DNA of 19,377 bases from Myxococcales bacterium (GCA_003151595.1 PLXW01000156.1:1-19377), one strand, 5' to 3'. Positions 8,011 through 15,212 are shown, counted from the stretch's first letter. Notes: generated by a model not told the origin, from the sequence alone. Made by a program: numbers and translations.

Positions 8011-9441
8011 ATGCGGCGCCGACTGCTCGCGCTCCTCGCTCCGTGTCTCGTCAGCATGAGCTGCGCGGTCGGCCCCAACTTCCATCGCCCCGCGGCGCCG
8101 AGCGATCGCACGTACGCGCCCGACCCCAAGGCCGAGACGGCGATCGCCGACGGGAAGGCGCAGCGCTTCGTCGAGGGGGCGCCCGTCGCCGCGAACTGGT
8201 GGAGGATGCTGCGCTGCCCGGCGCTCGACGCGCTCGTCGACCGCGCGCTCGCCGGCAACCCCGGGCTTGAGAGCGCGCGCGCGACGTTGCGAAGGAATCA
8301 GGACAGCCTTCGCGCGGGCTATGGCGTCTTCTTCCCGCAGCTCGACGCGCGAGCGGGCGCGAGCCGCCAGCTGTACGACCCCGCGCCCGGCGCGCTCCCG
8401 AGCAACACCTTCAACCTCTTCACGGCCTCGGGCTCGGTCAGCTACACGATCGACCTCTGGGGCGGTGAGCGGCGTCAGGTCGAGGTGCTTGGAGCCGCGG
8501 TCGACGCGCAGCGGTACGCGCTGGCGGGCGCGTACGTCATGCTGACGAGCAACGTCGTCGATGCCGCCATCGCGCAGGCGGCGTATCAAGCGCAGATCGA
8601 CGCGACGAAGGCGACGCTCGAGGTCCTTCGCGAGCAGGTGCGGATCGCGAACGCGCAGGCGACCGGAGGAACCGTTCCGTACGCCAACGTCCTCAGCCTT
8701 CGGAGTCAGGTGGCGAGCGTCGAAGCGACGTTGCCTCCGCTGGAACAGAAGGTCGACCAGGCAGCTGATCTTCTGGCGGCCTTGTCGGGAGCGACGCCGG
8801 CGAGCTGGCGACTGCCGCCGCTCGCGCTCACCGACTTCCAGCTGCCAACGGATCTCCCTCTCAGCGTCCCCTCGCAGCTCGTGCGGCAGCGCGCCGACGT
8901 CCTCATCGCAGAGGCCGAGCTGCACGCCGCCAACGCGAACATCGGCGTCGCGACGGCCGCGATGCTCCCGAACCTCACGTTGAGCGCGGGGTACGGCGTG
9001 AACGGCACGACGAACGGCTCGGGGCCTCTCTGGAACCTCGGCGCGGGAGTGGCTCAACCCATTTTTCACGGAGGCGCGCTCTACTATCAGCGCAAGGCGG
9101 CCGTCGATGCCCGTGACGCCGCGGCCGCCGAGTACAAGCAGACGGTGCTCACCGCCTTCGAGCAGGTGGCCGACACGCTGCGCGGTCTGGGCCACGACGC
9201 CGACACGCTGGCGGCGCAGAGCGAAGCCGTCGAGACGGCCGAGGAGGCACTGCATCTGATCCAGGCCAACTATGCGGCGGGGATCGCGACGTACCTCCAA
9301 GTGCTCATCTCCGACATTCAGTTCCTGCAAGCCAAGATCGGCTACCTGCAGGCCGTCGGCGAGCGACTGCAAGACACCGTGGCGCTCTACGTCGTGCTCG
9401 GCGGCGGATGGTGGAACACGCCCGCGGCGACGCACGGGTAG
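8011..9441 (+). CDS. TolC-like outer-membrane efflux lipoprotein (NodT/OprM type)
   Basis: A 476-residue outer-membrane factor. The signal peptide ends in LVSMSC, with Cys18 as probable lipid-attachment site (Ser at -3 is not ideal), followed by the CAVGPNFHRP start usual for the NodT family. Two related halves of long helices with extended strands follow, each with a LARQR/LVRQRADV-like turn; LVRQRADVLIAEAELHAANANIGVA is the family's second-repeat motif. It would form the trimeric exit duct for the exporter. The ATG is 1 base after the adaptor stop, with GGAGA about 9 bases upstream. Full length and intact. Confidence 0.93.
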   Translation: MRRRLLALLAPCLVSMSCAVGPNFHRPAAPSDRTYAPDPKAETAIADGKAQRFVEGAPVAANWWRMLRCPALDALVDRALAGNPGLESARATLRRNQDSLRAGYGVFFPQLDARAGASRQLYDPAPGALPSNTFNLFTASGSVSYTIDLWGGERRQVEVLGAAVDAQRYALAGAYVMLTSNVVDAAIAQAAYQAQIDATKATLEVLREQVRIANAQATGGTVPYANVLSLRSQVASVEATLPPLEQKVDQAADLLAALSGATPASWRLPPLALTDFQLPTDLPLSVPSQLVRQRADVLIAEAELHAANANIGVATAAMLPNLTLSAGYGVNGTTNGSGPLWNLGAGVAQPIFHGGALYYQRKAAVDARDAAAAEYKQTVLTAFEQVADTLRGLGHDADTLAAQSEAVETAEEALHLIQANYAAGIATYLQVLISDIQFLQAKIGYLQAVGERLQDTVALYVVLGGGWWNTPAATHG

Positions 9442-9444
9442 GCC

Positions 9445-10185
9445 ATGACGCCCGAGAGCAGGAACGCCATGCTCGCCTTCGACCCGGCCCGCCATCACGC
9501 GCGTACCGATCCGCATCGACGCGGCTCGCGGCTGGCGGACGTGATCCTCGGCGGGCAAGACGGCCTCGTGAACGTGCTCGGCGTGATCCTGGGCGTCGCC
9601 GCGGCGAGCCACAGCGCCCGCCTCGTTCTCGCCGCAGGGCTTGCGGCGACGTTCGCCGAGTCGGTCTCCATGGCCGCGGTGGCGTACACGTCGAGCGTCG
9701 CCGAGGGCGATCGCTACGAGAGCGAGCGCGCGCGCGAGTATCGCCACGTACGCAACGTGCCGTCGCTCGAGCGCGACGAGATCCGTGCGCTCTACGCGCG
9801 CAAAGGATTCGACGGCGAGCTCCTCGAGCGAATCGTCGAGACCATCACCGCGAATGAAGACGTCTGGGTGGCCGTCATGATGTCGGAGGAGCATCAGCTC
9901 GCGCCGATCGAGCGCTCCGCCAGCGTGCGATCTGCGCTCGTCGTGGGGGGCGCTGCGCTCGTCGGCTCGTTCGTGCCGTTGCTCCCCTTCGTGTGGCTCC
10001 CCGTCGGCGTCGCGAGCGGAGTCGCCATCGCGCTCGCGGCCGGCGTGCTCTTCGCGCTCGGCGCCTACAAGGCGCGCGTCACCATCGGACGCCCGTGGCG
10101 GGCCGGGATCGAGCTGGCGATCATCGGGATCCTGAGCGCGCTCGTGGGCTACCTCGTGGGCGTCGCGTTTCAAGTGACGTCCTGA
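9445..10185 (+). CDS. VIT1/CCC1-family transporter (Fe2+/Mn2+)
   Basis: A 246-residue inner-membrane protein. An N-terminal amphipathic part is followed by the family motif GGQDGLVNVLGVILGVA (about residues 36-52) and the second membrane segment with AESVSMAAVAYTSS. A cytoplasmic charged helical domain (about 85-150, YESERAREYRHV to MSEEH) corresponds to the metal-binding region of VIT1. Three more membrane segments follow. The family exports Fe2+ or Mn2+ from the cytosol. The gene begins 3 bases after the TolC-like gene and ends the operon, which is an unusual partner for a tripartite exporter. No rubrerythrin domain is fused. Metal specificity is inferred. Confidence 0.9.
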   Translation: MTPESRNAMLAFDPARHHARTDPHRRGSRLADVILGGQDGLVNVLGVILGVAAASHSARLVLAAGLAATFAESVSMAAVAYTSSVAEGDRYESERAREYRHVRNVPSLERDEIRALYARKGFDGELLERIVETITANEDVWVAVMMSEEHQLAPIERSASVRSALVVGGAALVGSFVPLLPFVWLPVGVASGVAIALAAGVLFALGAYKARVTIGRPWRAGIELAIIGILSALVGYLVGVAFQVTS

Positions 10186-10194
10186 CGCGCAGGC

Positions 10195-10209
10195 CCGTCG
10201 AACCGACGG
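10195..10209. terminator. Hairpin between convergent operons, possible bidirectional terminator
   Basis: CCGTCG-AAC-CGACGG forms a perfect 6-base stem with a 3-base loop in the 27-base gap between the VIT1-type gene and the end of the oppositely oriented lipoprotein gene. There is no T-run on either side, so it is not a canonical intrinsic terminator. Confidence 0.35.
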
Positions 10210-10212
10210 AGT

Positions 10213-11046
10213 TCACGGCAGTGCCGTCACCCGCGCATGGACCGTCCGCCGCAGCGACTCCAGGCCGTCGTGCGAGCGCGGGCGGAGGGTGATCTCCGAG
10301 CCGTTCAGGATGTCGACCGCGTCGACCGACGTCCCGTCGATCACGATCGGACACTGCGGGCCGCTCGCGAGCCGTTCGTCGCGTGGGCCGACGCCTCGAG
10401 CGTCGGCGGAGAGATGCCACGCACGCGCCTGAATGGCGGCGGAGACATCCGGATCGCGCGACGTGATGGTGACCACCACTCCGTCGTCCGTATCGCGCGC
10501 GATTGTCACGGCCGAAGGGAGCGCGCTCGGGCAGCGCGCCAGCCCCGACGGCGAGGCCGACGTCGGCACCCGCAGCTCGGCGAAGCGCGCGCGTGCTTCG
10601 TGGCGAAGCCAATCGACCTCTTCGGGGCTCGTCAGGACCATGAACCGGACGCCGCGATCGATCGGGGCGGTCGTGACCCGCGTGTCCTCGACCACCACGG
10701 GGCAATGCGCGAGACCGCCTCGATTCGCCGCGTCGAGGTCGGAGTGCTCCGCGTCTCGCACGGCGGCGAGGAGCCCCGCCGCGCGCGCGCGAATCGTCTC
10801 GGCGGCAGCGTCGTCGTTCGCCGTCACGTCGAGGACGACTCCCCCTTCGACGTCCTGCACGTCGGTTCGTGCGTCGGTCGCGGCCGGCGGGCAGAGCGGG
10901 TACAGATCGGCCGCGCGCGGCAACGGGCCGAGGGCGACGGGCGCGTGAAGGAGGACGGCGTTCTGCGCCACGAACGGCGTCGAGGCACACCCCCCGCTCG
11001 CGACCAGCGCGAGCACCGCTCCCATGCGTCGCGCGAGCGTCACCAT
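10213..11046 (-). CDS. Putative lipoprotein with two tandem repeats, unknown function
   Basis: A 277-residue protein with a short N-terminal signal ending ALVASGGC, giving a probable lipidated Cys20, so it is likely anchored in the envelope. The rest consists of two diverged copies of one domain of about 105 residues (about 52-158 and 172-276). Each copy begins with Cys-Pro, has a GVV(L/V)(D/T)(V/I) strand, an IRARA/IQARA helix, a second Cys-Pro (HCPVVV / QCPIVI) and a final (V)LRHEARARFAEL / LRRTVHARVTAL helix. The four CP motifs are Cys52, 115, 172 and 232. I do not recognise the family. It lies 7 bases downstream of the USP gene and is probably co-transcribed. The ATG at 11046 is kept because it gives a full signal peptide; the Met at residue 8 is an alternative. 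Confidence 0.75.
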   Translation of the reverse strand: MVTLARRMGAVLALVASGGCASTPFVAQNAVLLHAPVALGPLPRAADLYPLCPPAATDARTDVQDVEGGVVLDVTANDDAAAETIRARAAGLLAAVRDAEHSDLDAANRGGLAHCPVVVEDTRVTTAPIDRGVRFMVLTSPEEVDWLRHEARARFAELRVPTSASPSGLARCPSALPSAVTIARDTDDGVVVTITSRDPDVSAAIQARAWHLSADARGVGPRDERLASGPQCPIVIDGTSVDAVDILNGSEITLRPRSHDGLESLRRTVHARVTALP

Positions 11047-11062
11047 CGATCGCTCACGATCG
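11047..11062. repeat. Small inverted repeat at the USP/lipoprotein junction
   Basis: CGATCG-CTCA-CGATCG spans the USP stop codon and the 7 bases before the lipoprotein start. As RNA it would form a 6-base stem with a 4-base loop immediately before the lipoprotein ATG, where a ribosome binding site would be expected; none is seen. It might couple or limit translation of the second gene. Confidence 0.25.
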
Positions 11063-11686
11063 AATGAGGCCCGAGCCGGCGCCGAAACCCTGCGGGTTCT
11101 CGTAGTGAAGGTGCGCGACTGGGTGGTGCTCGGAGTGGCGCGCGCACCAGAGCTTCGCGCTCTTCGATTCGCGCTGCGCGCGCAAGCAGTCCTGGCACTG
11201 CGGTTCGATCTCGGGCGCGTGAAACGTCACGTGGTGCTTCGGTCGCACGACCAGCACCGGGCACGCGGCATCGCGCATCACACGCTCGGCGACGGACCCC
11301 AGCGCCCAGCGCGAGATCCCCTTTCGATCGTGCGTGCCCACGATGACCATGTCCGCGTCCGTGCTCGCGGCGGTCTGGAGGATCGCCGTGACCGCCGGAG
11401 ACTCGCGCAAGTGGCCGACGACGGTGACTCCGCTCTGCGCGAGCGCTCCCCTCGCCTTCTCGTCGAGGAAGCTGCGTCCGCGAGTGACGGCGCGGTCGTG
11501 CGCCTCGCCCACCGGAAAGCCGTCGGTCTCGTATGGCTCGACGGCATGCACGAGGTGCAGCTCGGCGCCCGCGATCGTGCGCGCGTACGTGCAGGCGGCA
11601 TCGAGGACGCGGTCGGCGTCGGCGGACGCCTCCATGGCGACGACGAGGACGAAGCGCGGCGTGGAGCCCTTGGTGTCGTTGTTCAT
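11054..11686 (-). CDS. Universal stress protein with Cys/His-rich C-terminal tail
   Basis: A 210-residue cytoplasmic protein. Residues about 10-148 form a UspA domain: RFVLVVAMEASADADRVL, the central strand-helix units, VIVGTHDRKGISRWALGSVAERV and CPVLVVRP. The nucleotide loop is of the ATP-binding G-2x-G-9x-G-S/T kind, but Asp120 replaces the second Gly. The 60-residue tail is unusual for a USP: C164-x2-C167-x13-C181-x2-H184 followed by His187, 188, 192 and 194, suggesting a bound metal such as zinc. The ATG has GAGGTGAGG just upstream. It lies 111 bases downstream of the CoA-transferase gene and carries its own sigma-54-like element, so it may be expressed both with the PFK unit and separately. 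Confidence 0.93.
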   Translation of the reverse strand: MNNDTKGSTPRFVLVVAMEASADADRVLDAACTYARTIAGAELHLVHAVEPYETDGFPVGEAHDRAVTRGRSFLDEKARGALAQSGVTVVGHLRESPAVTAILQTAASTDADMVIVGTHDRKGISRWALGSVAERVMRDAACPVLVVRPKHHVTFHAPEIEPQCQDCLRAQRESKSAKLWCARHSEHHPVAHLHYENPQGFGAGSGLIRS

Positions 11687-11699
11687 GCCTCACCTCGAC

Positions 11700-11716
11700 T
11701 GCATCGCGCGGGCCAA
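11700..11716 (-). promoter_or_regulatory. Sigma-54-like -24/-12 element ahead of the USP gene
   Basis: On the minus strand: TTGGCCCG-CGCG-ATGC-A, a near-consensus match with exact spacing. The last C is 15 bases before the ATG. It lies in the 111-base gap 11687-11797; otherwise that gap holds only a CCTGC/GCAGG inverted repeat (11756-11760 and 11778-11782), centred about 80 bases upstream of the predicted transcript start. The purine-rich ribosome binding site of USP would fall upstream of that transcript start, which argues against this exact position. Confidence 0.38.
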
Positions 11717-11797
11717 TGGCGCACCGGCGGGCGCGTGGCGATCACGCCGCCCATCCCTGCATGCCGTGCGCGGCGACGCAGGAATTGCAGCCCACCC

Positions 11798-13069
11798 TCA
11801 GGCCCAGAGCCGCTCGCGTGCGCCGGCGAAGAGCGCGTCGCGGAAACGCGGATGCGCGATGCCCACCAGCGCGCGAACGCGCTGGCGAACGGTGAGGCCG
11901 TGGAGTGACGCGTAGCCGTGCTCCGTAACCACGTACTGAACGTCGTTGCGCGTCGTCGTGACGCCCGAGCCCGCCGCGAGCTCGACCGTGATGCGCGAGA
12001 TCGTCCCGTTCTTCGCGGTCGACGGGAGCGCGAGGATCGCCCGCCCCTCCGGCGCGCGCGAGGCGCCTCGAATGAAGTCCACCTGGCCGCCGACGCCCGA
12101 ATAGAACTTCGAGCCGATCGAGTCGGCGCACACCTGGCCCGTCAGATCGACCGACAGCGCCGAGTTGATCGCGACCATCCCGCGGTGCCTGGCGATCACG
12201 AACGGATCGTTCACGTAGTCCGACGGGTGCATCTCGATCATCGCGTTGTCGTCGACGAAGTCGTAGAGCCGCTTGGTCCCCATGACGAAGCTCGTCACGA
12301 GCTTGCCGCGATGGATCGACTTGCGCGCGTTGGTGATGACGCCGCGCTCGACCAGATCGACGACGCCGTCGGAGAACATCTCGGTGTGCACGCCGAGGTC
12401 GCGATGATCGGAGAGCGCCGCGAGCACCGCGTTCGGGATGGCGCCGATCCCCGTCTGGAGCGTGTCGCCGTCGCGCACGAGCGACGCGACGTTGCGGCCG
12501 ATCGCGCGCTCGACGTCGCCCATGGGCTCCGGCGCCAGCTCCGGGATCGGGTGATCGACCTCGACCAGCTCGGCGAGGCGGCTCACGTTGACGAAGGCGT
12601 CGCCGTGCGTGCGCGGCATGCGCGGGTTCACTTCGGCGATGACGACCCGCGCGGTATCCACCGCCGCGCGCACGACGTCGACCGATACACCGAGCGAACA
12701 GTCGCCGTGGCGATCGGGGGGCGAGACCTGGACGAGCGCGACGTCGACGTGCAGCGGGCCGCGGAGGAGCGCGGGGATCTCGCTGAGGAACACCGGCGTG
12801 AAGTCGGCGCGCCCGGCCTGGACCGCCGCGCGCGCGTTGGCGCCGATGAAGAAGGCGTTGTGGCGCACGTGCCCCTCGAGCGAAGGATCGAGGTACGGCG
12901 AGTCGCCGAGCGTGAGGATCTGGCAGACCTCGACGTCGCGCAGCCGCCGCGCGCGTTCGCAGAAGGCGCGGAGGAGTCCGACCGGCACCGCCGCCCCCGA
13001 TCCGACGAGGACCCGCGAGCTGCTCCCGACCTGCGACACCGCTTCTTCCGCCGTGACGAATGGCCTCAT
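11798..13069 (-). CDS. Acetyl-CoA hydrolase/transferase family protein (4-hydroxybutyrate/acetate CoA-transferase type)
   Basis: A 423-residue cytoplasmic enzyme of normal length. The N-terminal half has LVGSGAAVPVGLL and VALVQVSPPDRHGDCSLG. The C-terminal half has GIGAIPNAV, then LGVHTEMFSDGV with Glu230, which corresponds by position to the catalytic glutamate forming the glutamyl-CoA thioester in this family. The end is TEHGYASLHGLTVRQR and IAHPRFRD. It would move CoA between acetate and another acyl-CoA, or hydrolyse acetyl-CoA, releasing acetate. Paired with substrate-level phosphorylation this is a fermentative acetate route. The ATG at 13069 overlaps the PFK stop as ATGA, so translation is coupled; the frame is open much further upstream but that is antisense or out-of-frame PFK sequence. 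Confidence 0.92.
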   Translation of the reverse strand: MRPFVTAEEAVSQVGSSSRVLVGSGAAVPVGLLRAFCERARRLRDVEVCQILTLGDSPYLDPSLEGHVRHNAFFIGANARAAVQAGRADFTPVFLSEIPALLRGPLHVDVALVQVSPPDRHGDCSLGVSVDVVRAAVDTARVVIAEVNPRMPRTHGDAFVNVSRLAELVEVDHPIPELAPEPMGDVERAIGRNVASLVRDGDTLQTGIGAIPNAVLAALSDHRDLGVHTEMFSDGVVDLVERGVITNARKSIHRGKLVTSFVMGTKRLYDFVDDNAMIEMHPSDYVNDPFVIARHRGMVAINSALSVDLTGQVCADSIGSKFYSGVGGQVDFIRGASRAPEGRAILALPSTAKNGTISRITVELAAGSGVTTTRNDVQYVVTEHGYASLHGLTVRQRVRALVGIAHPRFRDALFAGARERLWA

Positions 13070-14421
13070 GACTTGCCCGGCATCGCAGCTTCCGTGCCTC
13101 GACGAAACGACGGTTGCCCCGTCGCTTCGACCACCGACAACCAGTACTCCCCCTCCGGATCGATCCGCTTGGCCGATCGGGTCGCGACGGCGAGCGGCAC
13201 GTGCGTGAAGACGCCGTGGACGCGCCCGATCACGACGCTGGTCTTCCCCGCCACGGCCGCGTGCACCGCGTGACGCCCGAGCGCGTCGCACAGAAGACTG
13301 TCGCTCGCGTTCGCCGCGACGGCGCGGACCATGTAGCTCGGGTCGATGTACTTGAGCGTGATCGGCATCGCGCGCGCGCGGAAGTGATCGCCGATCGTGT
13401 CGCGCAGGTGCATGCCGATGTCCGCGGCGACGCTGGCGTAGCGAACGTTCCCCGAAGCGTCGCGCTCGGTCGTTCGCGCGACGAGCGACGCGCCACACCC
13501 TTCGGCGACCACGATGACGGCGTGCGACCGCGCGCGCAGTCGGCGCTCGAGGGACGCGAAGAGCCCCGTCTCGCCGTCGACTTCGAACGAGACCTCGGGC
13601 ACGAGGCACACGTTCACGTCGACGCTGGCGAGCGTCGCGGCCGCCGCGATGAAGCCGGAGTCGCGCCCCATCAGCTTCACGAGGCCCACGCCGTTGCGCG
13701 CCCCCGTCGCCTCGACGTGCGCCGCGTCGATCGCCGTTCGCGCGAGCTCGACGGCGGTGTCGAAGCCGAACGTCTTGTCGACGAACGGGATGTCGTTGTC
13801 GATCGTCTTGGGGACGGCGACGACCCCGATGAGGAGCCCGCGCCGCGCGATCTCTTGCTGAATCGCCATCGCGCCGCGGAGCGTCCCGTCGCCACCGATG
13901 GTGAAGACCACGTCGACCTCGCGCGCCACGAGCGTGTCGACGATCGCGCCGACGTCGTGCCTCCCGCGCGAGAGCCCGAGCACGCTTCCGCCTTGCTTGT
14001 GAATGGCGCGCACCTCGTCCGGCCCGAGCGTCACGGGCTCCAGCCCCGACGCAGGATCCAGTCCTTCGAAGCCGTAGCGAAAGCCGAGGATCGATCGAAC
14101 GCCGTAACGATGGTGGAGCTCGAGCACGAGCGCGCGAACCACGTTGTTGATGCCCGGGCACAGACCGCCACACGTAACGACGCCGACGCGCATCCGCGCA
14201 GGGTCGAAGAAGAGCCCGGACCGCGGCCCGGCCTTCTCGAGGAGCAGGCTCGGTCCCGCGCCGGCCTCGTGCTCGACGTCGAGCGCAACCCGTGCGCCGT
14301 CGTGCACGAAGTGCGCGCGTCCGTCACCCGCCCGGGAAGTGAGTGGCAACGGCGACGGATACGCCAAAGGCCCAAGCGCAGGCACTTCGAGATCGCGCGC
14401 GACGAGCGGAATGGAATCCAT
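13066..14421 (-). CDS. 6-phosphofructokinase, group III-type (ATP-dependent predicted)
   Basis: A 451-residue cytoplasmic enzyme phosphorylating fructose 6-phosphate. Motifs: GGLCPGINNVVR (about 85-96), FRYGFEGL, GGSVLGLSRG, IGGDGTLRGA (Gly179), VPKTIDNDIP (Lys205, catalytic-base Asp208), DKTFGFDTAVE, VKLMGRDSGFIA and KYIDPSYMVRA. Gly rather than Asp in GGDGT points to ATP as donor, while Lys in PKTIDND is the PPi-PFK state; this Gly/Lys combination is typical of trypanosome/plant/spirochaete-type ATP enzymes. The N-terminus is about 75 residues longer than in E. coli PfkA, as usual for this group. The start ATG 14421 is preferred over GTG 14451 because the family-like sequence begins near it and a sigma-54-like element overlaps the GTG. 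First gene of the PFK/CoA-transferase/USP/lipoprotein unit. Confidence 0.92.
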   Translation of the reverse strand: MDSIPLVARDLEVPALGPLAYPSPLPLTSRAGDGRAHFVHDGARVALDVEHEAGAGPSLLLEKAGPRSGLFFDPARMRVGVVTCGGLCPGINNVVRALVLELHHRYGVRSILGFRYGFEGLDPASGLEPVTLGPDEVRAIHKQGGSVLGLSRGRHDVGAIVDTLVAREVDVVFTIGGDGTLRGAMAIQQEIARRGLLIGVVAVPKTIDNDIPFVDKTFGFDTAVELARTAIDAAHVEATGARNGVGLVKLMGRDSGFIAAAATLASVDVNVCLVPEVSFEVDGETGLFASLERRLRARSHAVIVVAEGCGASLVARTTERDASGNVRYASVAADIGMHLRDTIGDHFRARAMPITLKYIDPSYMVRAVAANASDSLLCDALGRHAVHAAVAGKTSVVIGRVHGVFTHVPLAVATRSAKRIDPEGEYWLSVVEATGQPSFRRGTEAAMPGKS

Positions 14422-14434
14422 ACGCCGCAAGCGG

Positions 14435-14450
14435 AGCAAGCAACGAACCA
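14435..14450 (-). promoter_or_regulatory. Sigma-54-like -24/-12 element ahead of PFK
   Basis: On the minus strand: TGGTTCG-TTGC-TTGC-T, with perfect TGG and TTGCT and exact spacing. The last C (14436) is 15 bases before the ATG at 14421. No ribosome binding site is visible before this ATG. It sits back to back with the CBS-gene element in a 65-base gap. Confidence 0.42.
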
Positions 14451-14456
14451 CCGCGT

Positions 14457-14473
14457 TTGGATCCTCTCTTGCT
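14457..14473 (+). promoter_or_regulatory. Sigma-54-like -24/-12 element ahead of the CBS gene
   Basis: The sequence TTGG-ATCC-TCTC-TTGCT has perfect TTGG and TTGCT and exact spacing, but only one of four bases in between fits. The last C (14472) is 15 bases before the ATG. The predicted transcript start (about 14484) lies after the GGAGA ribosome binding site, which weakens the case. Confidence 0.35.
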
Positions 14474-14486
14474 TTGGAGATGGGAC

Positions 14487-14888
14487 ATGAAACGCACCGT
14501 CGCCGACATCATGAATCGAGACCTCCTCTATCTCGCCGAAGGTACGCGCGCCGAGCTGGCGAGGGAGCCGATCCTCGCCTTCGGCGTCACGGCCGTTCCG
14601 GTCCTCGATGAGGAAGGGCGCCCGGTGGGCATCGTCTCACTGCGCGATCTCCTCACCGGCGACGCTCCACGCAAGGCCACCTCGCCCGCGTTCTCGCTCG
14701 TCAGCACGACGACCGTCGAGTCCGCGGCGCGCGCGCTGGTCGAGACCGACTACCACCACCTCGTCGTCATCGACGAAGAGAGCGGCCGCGCGGTGGGAAT
14801 GGTCTCGTCCGTCGATCTCCTTCGCGCAATGCTCGATATGCCGGCGCGTCACCCCAAAGCGTTCCCAGCGTTCGGAACCGCGACCTGA
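14487..14888 (+). CDS. Two-CBS-domain protein
   Basis: A 133-residue cytoplasmic protein made of a tandem CBS pair: about residues 5-56 (VADIMNRDLLYLAEGT to GIVSLRDLLTG) and 66-117 (AFSLVSTTTVESAARAL to GMVSSVDLLRAML). CBS pairs bind adenine nucleotides and report energy state; stand-alone pairs such as mycobacterial Hrp1 accompany USPs in dormancy regulons. There is no fused enzyme or channel. The frame is open upstream to 14343, but the ATG at 14487 has GGAGA at 14476-14480 and gives the usual CBS start. Divergent from PFK by 65 bases, and 81 bases ahead of the small helical protein gene. Confidence 0.93.
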   Translation: MKRTVADIMNRDLLYLAEGTRAELAREPILAFGVTAVPVLDEEGRPVGIVSLRDLLTGDAPRKATSPAFSLVSTTTVESAARALVETDYHHLVVIDEESGRAVGMVSSVDLLRAMLDMPARHPKAFPAFGTAT

Positions 14889-14892
14889 GCGG

Positions 14893-14926
14893 CACGAGGC
14901 ATCACGAGACACGAGGCATCACGAGA
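14893..14926 (+). repeat. Perfect 17-base tandem direct repeat
   Basis: CACGAGGCATCACGAGA occurs twice without a break (14893-14909 and 14910-14926), immediately after the CBS gene. Each copy itself contains CACGAG twice, so four CACGAG units follow each other. It lies just upstream of the -24/-12-like element for the next gene and may be a protein-binding site or a slippage duplication. Confidence 0.7.
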
Positions 14927-14927
14927 C

Positions 14928-14943
14928 TGGTGTGCTCCATGCA
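14928..14943 (+). promoter_or_regulatory. Sigma-54-like -24/-12 element ahead of the small helical protein gene
   Basis: The sequence TGGTGTG-CTCC-ATGC-A has exact GG to GC spacing, though the middle of the -24 box is poor. The last C (14942) is 28 bases before the ATG, giving a leader of about 16 bases that contains the GAGG ribosome binding site. The tandem repeat abuts it upstream. Confidence 0.35.
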
Positions 14944-14969
14944 GACGATTCAGTAGAGGATCCATCCCC

Positions 14970-15212
14970 ATGACGACCATGAACGACGACATTCGCAAAG
15001 AGATCACCAAGACGATGGACCAGCTTCGCCAGCTGCGTGACGAAGCGAAGGTGAAGATTCACCTCGCGAGCATGGACGCAAAGCAGGCCTGGGATCAGCT
15101 CGAGCCGAAGATCGACGAAGCAGAGCACGCGGCCGGGCAGGCCACCGCGAAGGCGCTCGAGGCGGTGCAACACACGACGAAGAAGCTTCGCGAGCTCGTC
15201 GCGTCGCTCTGA
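14970..15212 (+). CDS. Small helical (coiled-coil) protein, unknown function
   Basis: An 80-residue charged protein (MTTMNDDIRKEITKTMDQL onward) with no Cys, no membrane segment and almost no Gly or Pro, predicted to be nearly all helix. Heptad-like hydrophobic spacing (ITKTMDQLRQLRDEAKVKI, then IDEAEHAAGQATAKALEAV) suggests a coiled coil or amphipathic bundle. It resembles in general character small stress-associated helical proteins; no family is recognised. The first ATG is used, with GAGG about 10 bases upstream; the ATG at codon 4 is possible. The gene ends 3 bases before the end of the converging kinase gene, so the two operons abut tail to tail with no visible terminator. Confidence 0.8.
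   Translation: MTTMNDDIRKEITKTMDQLRQLRDEAKVKIHLASMDAKQAWDQLEPKIDEAEHAAGQATAKALEAVQHTTKKLRELVASL

Noticed and set aside
7930..10173. 747-codon open frame on the minus strand across the TolC-like and VIT1 genes
   Set aside because: Arg/Asp-rich, low-complexity antisense translation with no family features; the plus-strand genes carry clear conserved motifs.
14343..14486. 48-residue upstream extension of the CBS protein
   Set aside because: It would be antisense to the start of PFK; the ATG at 14487 has a ribosome binding site and begins with the usual CBS sequence.
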